This document shows positions 61,780-64,000 of a stretch of DNA of 64,000 nucleotides, piece after piece. Numbering within the stretch: position 1 is the first letter of the stretch; each line of letters starts with the position of its first letter. This DNA is from Maribacter sp. (GTDB lineage Bacteria; Bacteroidota; Bacteroidia; Flavobacteriales; Flavobacteriaceae): positions 310,001-374,000 of the forward strand of contig DRFI01000020.1 of assembly GCA_011050675.1 (NCBI GenBank), in the 5' to 3' direction. The notes beneath the pieces were generated by a model. That model saw nothing but the letters and a program-made list of their open reading frames with translations. It had not been told where the DNA came from and ran no database searches. A program made the position numbers and the translations under genes.

Positions 61780-62376
61780 TTTTAACAAATCTTCTAAAAT
61801 ACTCTGCCCCTTATCCTTATTATAAAAAACCTGCAAGTCTTGTTTAAACTCAGGTGTCAACTCACCATGTTCTGCTTTATAGGTATCTACCAAATTTGTC
61901 GATTTCATTGACCTTGGACCCCAAGTGGCTACAACAGTGTTTTCCTCTCCATCAATTGCTATTAATTTAGGTATAGACATACCGCCATTGGTTAGAAACT
62001 GATTCATAATATCTAAATTCTTATCACGTAGAATTATAGATAATGATATATTAGGATTTAGCTCTGTTATTTTATGCATTACCGGCAATGCAGGTGAAGC
62101 ATCTCCACACCAGCTTTCCGATAATACTACCCAAGATATTTTTTGCTGAACAGATTTAATTTTAGCAACAGCCTCATCGCTAAACTTCAAGGTTTTGTCC
62201 CACCTGCGCATACGACTATTATTCAATTGCGTGTATTGCGTTAATGCTTCTGTTTGAACCGGACCTGTTGCCGCTCCCTTTTCAGCTAAACCTGAAACTA
62301 AGTTTCTATATTCTAAATAGCTATAACTAGTCTCTAAACCTTTTTCAATTAAATCCTCTATCACTAATTCCATCAA
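61762..62376 (-). CDS. Thioredoxin-family protein with atypical active site
   Basis: A 204-residue protein without signal peptide. It has a helical N-terminus and a thioredoxin-like fold carrying WVVLSESWCGDASPALPVMH, in which the usual CxxC is CGDA, so only the first Cys remains. The cis-Pro region SIPKLIAIDGEE and the strand ATWGPRSM follow. Such single-Cys thioredoxin-family proteins are common in Flavobacteriia; they may act as monothiol reductants or in bacillithiol/coenzyme-type exchange, but no function is proven. Confidence 0.85.
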   Translation of the reverse strand: MMELVIEDLIEKGLETSYSYLEYRNLVSGLAEKGAATGPVQTEALTQYTQLNNSRMRRWDKTLKFSDEAVAKIKSVQQKISWVVLSESWCGDASPALPVMHKITELNPNISLSIILRDKNLDIMNQFLTNGGMSIPKLIAIDGEENTVVATWGPRSMKSTNLVDTYKAEHGELTPEFKQDLQVFYNKDKGQSILEDLLKLLPLK

Positions 62377-62437
62377 GCTTACTTTTATATTTTATCTACT
62401 CTAATCGAACGCTTTAGTAGTGATAAAAGTACAAAGC

Positions 62438-63841
62438 TTACAAATTCTCAGGATTGACCGCTAGACTATTAAATAATTTAGCCTTAGCCGTAAAGTATTT
62501 ATTCTCTACTTGGTTTTGTTTTAAAACAGCATCTATCAACTTACTTTCTCTTGAATTAATAAGGAAAAGCGAACTTTCCCCAAAGGTGAATTTTCGTTCT
62601 TCAGCTGCCAATAAGACTTCATAACTTGCTACAATATCATCTATTAAAACATTCTGATTTTCAAAAGAATCTAACTCATTATAGATAGCCGTTATTTTAT
62701 TTTGAATCTGAACCTCAGCATTATCAAATTCGTACTGGGCATCTTTTAGTTTCAATTTTGCCAATTTCAAATCTCCTCTTTCTTTTCGCAGAAATAACGG
62801 GAGTTCAAAATTCAATCCACCCTTGTAGTTTTGAGTTTCAAATGAATTTATATACTCTGGTGTTTCCGTAATAAATTTATACTCCACGTCTATTTTAGGC
62901 AACAACTTGTTTGTCTTTAAACGCTTATCCACTACCAAACCATCTATTTTATACCCTAATGATTTTAACTTAGGATGATTCTCTAAAACAAAACTATCTA
63001 ACGGTTTTCCTAATATTTCCAATGCTTGATCTATCTCTGTATCTAAAGAAATATCTGGCACCACTTGCGGCTGTAATTCCATTGGTATATTTTCACCCAT
63101 CCACAGGTAATTAGAAAGTTCTAACCTCGCATTTCGTAAAACTACATTTGCCTGCTCCTTCTCTAACGCTCTATTCTGGACGGCTATTTTAGCTTCAACC
63201 GTATCTATAGCTGCTATTTCCCCAAACTGCGCACTTCTATTTACACCGTTTAACCTAACCTTTGCATTCAATAAAAAATCATTAAACAATAGACTGTTTC
63301 TGTACGCTTGTAGCCAATTAAAATATGCCAGAGAAGCATCGAACAATACTTGATTGACCAATAAATCTCTATCTGCCTTGGACTGTTCCCTAAAAAACTT
63401 GGCTTTTTTTACGGTAGCCATGCGCTCGTTCATCCAAGATCCACGACCTAAAGAAAGAGACACTCCAGCACTGTACAATCCATCATCAGGCACGTTTCTT
63501 TCAGCATTTAAATACTCACCCGAGTATTGCTCAAATTCTCCTTTCAATTCTATACCATACCAAGTAGGCACTTTAAAAGTGGAATTCAATAAATCGTAAT
63601 ACTCCGTTCCTTTAAACTCCTTTGTAGAATAATCAAGAGAAATCTTAGGGTCAAAGCCGCCACGTGCTTTCATAAGATTTGCCTGCCCCACACTCATAAC
63701 CATCTCTGCCTGCTTGGTAATAGGGTGATACTTTTTCACATAACCCAAATACTCTTTAAAATTCAATGGTATAGAATCTACCGTTTGGGCATTTGCAACA
63801 AAACCAACACACAGATAGAAAAAGAAAATAAATCTTCTCAT
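62438..63841 (-). CDS. TolC-family outer-membrane efflux protein (second copy)
   Basis: A 467-residue outer-membrane channel counted from the ATG at 63841, which opens the signal peptide MRRFIFFFYLCVGFVANAQT; the longer open frame has an improbable basic N-terminus and overlaps the preceding gene. Two OEP helical repeats are visible (about 140-220 and 345-445), with KARGGFDPKISLDYSTKEF and NFELPLFLRKERGDLKLAKL typical of the family. It starts 2 bp after the stop of a probable HlyD-type adaptor gene, so the two likely form a secretion or efflux system. It is not closely similar to the TolC protein at 18261. Confidence 0.92.
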   Translation of the reverse strand: MRRFIFFFYLCVGFVANAQTVDSIPLNFKEYLGYVKKYHPITKQAEMVMSVGQANLMKARGGFDPKISLDYSTKEFKGTEYYDLLNSTFKVPTWYGIELKGEFEQYSGEYLNAERNVPDDGLYSAGVSLSLGRGSWMNERMATVKKAKFFREQSKADRDLLVNQVLFDASLAYFNWLQAYRNSLLFNDFLLNAKVRLNGVNRSAQFGEIAAIDTVEAKIAVQNRALEKEQANVVLRNARLELSNYLWMGENIPMELQPQVVPDISLDTEIDQALEILGKPLDSFVLENHPKLKSLGYKIDGLVVDKRLKTNKLLPKIDVEYKFITETPEYINSFETQNYKGGLNFELPLFLRKERGDLKLAKLKLKDAQYEFDNAEVQIQNKITAIYNELDSFENQNVLIDDIVASYEVLLAAEERKFTFGESSLFLINSRESKLIDAVLKQNQVENKYFTAKAKLFNSLAVNPENL

Positions 63842-63843
63842 CG

Positions 63844-64000
63844 TTATTTTTTTACGGGTTTGTCTTGTGCTCCTTCTGGCTGATAATAATTTGGCGGAAA
63901 TCCGTTTAATTGACGCCACAGCTCGTACCAAATTGGCACATCTTCCAGCAATGCAATTGTATTCGCTCCAGAGCCTACACGCAAAGCATTAGGCCAGGCT
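63844..64000 (-). CDS. Probable HlyD-family adaptor, C-terminal end only (partial)
   Basis: Only the last 51 codons lie in the window. The minus-strand frame is open from base 64000 to the TAA at 63844-63846 and ends in LLEDVPIWYELWRQLNGFPP, then NYYQPEGAQDKPVKK. The segment RVGSGANTIALLEDVP resembles the end of the beta-barrel of membrane-fusion proteins, and adjacency to a TolC gene fits that. With so little sequence the assignment is tentative. Confidence 0.5.
   Translation of the reverse strand, partial: AWPNALRVGSGANTIALLEDVPIWYELWRQLNGFPPNYYQPEGAQDKPVKK

Noticed and set aside
1-64000. CRISPR arrays, tRNA or rRNA genes, insertion sequences, prophage
   Set aside because: No spaced direct repeats, cloverleaf sequences, transposase or phage structural genes were seen on either strand.

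Overview
The window looks like a chromosomal segment of a marine-type member of the Flavobacteriaceae (Bacteroidota). The evidence is AT-rich DNA, type IX secretion (T9SS) sorting tails of both type A and type B, a CarboxypepD_reg-type TonB receptor, DUF4271/DUF4296/DUF3098 proteins, the ftsX-DUF3098-uppP-truB gene order, Bacteroidota -7 boxes (TAnnTTTG) and little Shine-Dalgarno signal. I saw no rRNA, tRNA, CRISPR, insertion sequence or prophage.

Region 1 (1-22519) is the most unusual part. It holds a large ABC efflux locus: a TolC-like outer-membrane protein, a MacA-like adaptor, one MacB-type ATPase, and seven paralogous FtsX/MacB-like permeases of about 800 residues (the last is cut by the window edge). 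Beside it, divergently transcribed, are a sigma54-dependent NtrC-type response regulator and an NtrY-like PAS histidine kinase. Each of the three longer gaps on the efflux strand (before the TolC gene, before permease 2 and before the edge permease 1) carries the same element: two 17-bp TGT-N11-ACA palindromes separated by exactly 5 bp. Each element lies 53, 54 or 64 bp upstream of a TGGCA(C/T) -24-like box. I infer a regulon of three transcription units controlled by the adjacent activator.

Region 2 (22522-32152) has an Atl-type alkyltransferase-like protein, a LysE-type exporter, TrmB and a PhoR/PhoB-like two-component pair. Divergent from that pair are a TonB-dependent receptor and a lipoprotein with an internal duplication, probably a nutrient-uptake pair. 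Two tiny secreted proteins follow that are little more than a signal peptide and a T9SS type A sorting domain.

Region 3 (32228-49834) mixes lipoproteins and housekeeping or metabolic genes: a LuxE-like acyl-protein synthetase, three small lipoproteins, tyrS, an epimerase, a DUF4296 lipoprotein, dihydroorotase, a polyprenyl-phosphate sugar synthase divergent from a GT39-type glycosyltransferase, DUF4271, hemD, pckA, glycerate kinase with an abutting SLC13/DASS transporter, DUF423, and saccharopine dehydrogenase with an Lrp regulator. Region 4 (49885-64000) has a zinc peptidase, ald, a SemiSWEET gene with an in-frame amber codon, leuS with a large insertion, a UbiA prenyltransferase, a T9SS type B surface protein, the ftsX-DUF3098-uppP-truB-TonB-like series, a thioredoxin-like protein, and a second TolC gene following the end of a probable HlyD-type adaptor.
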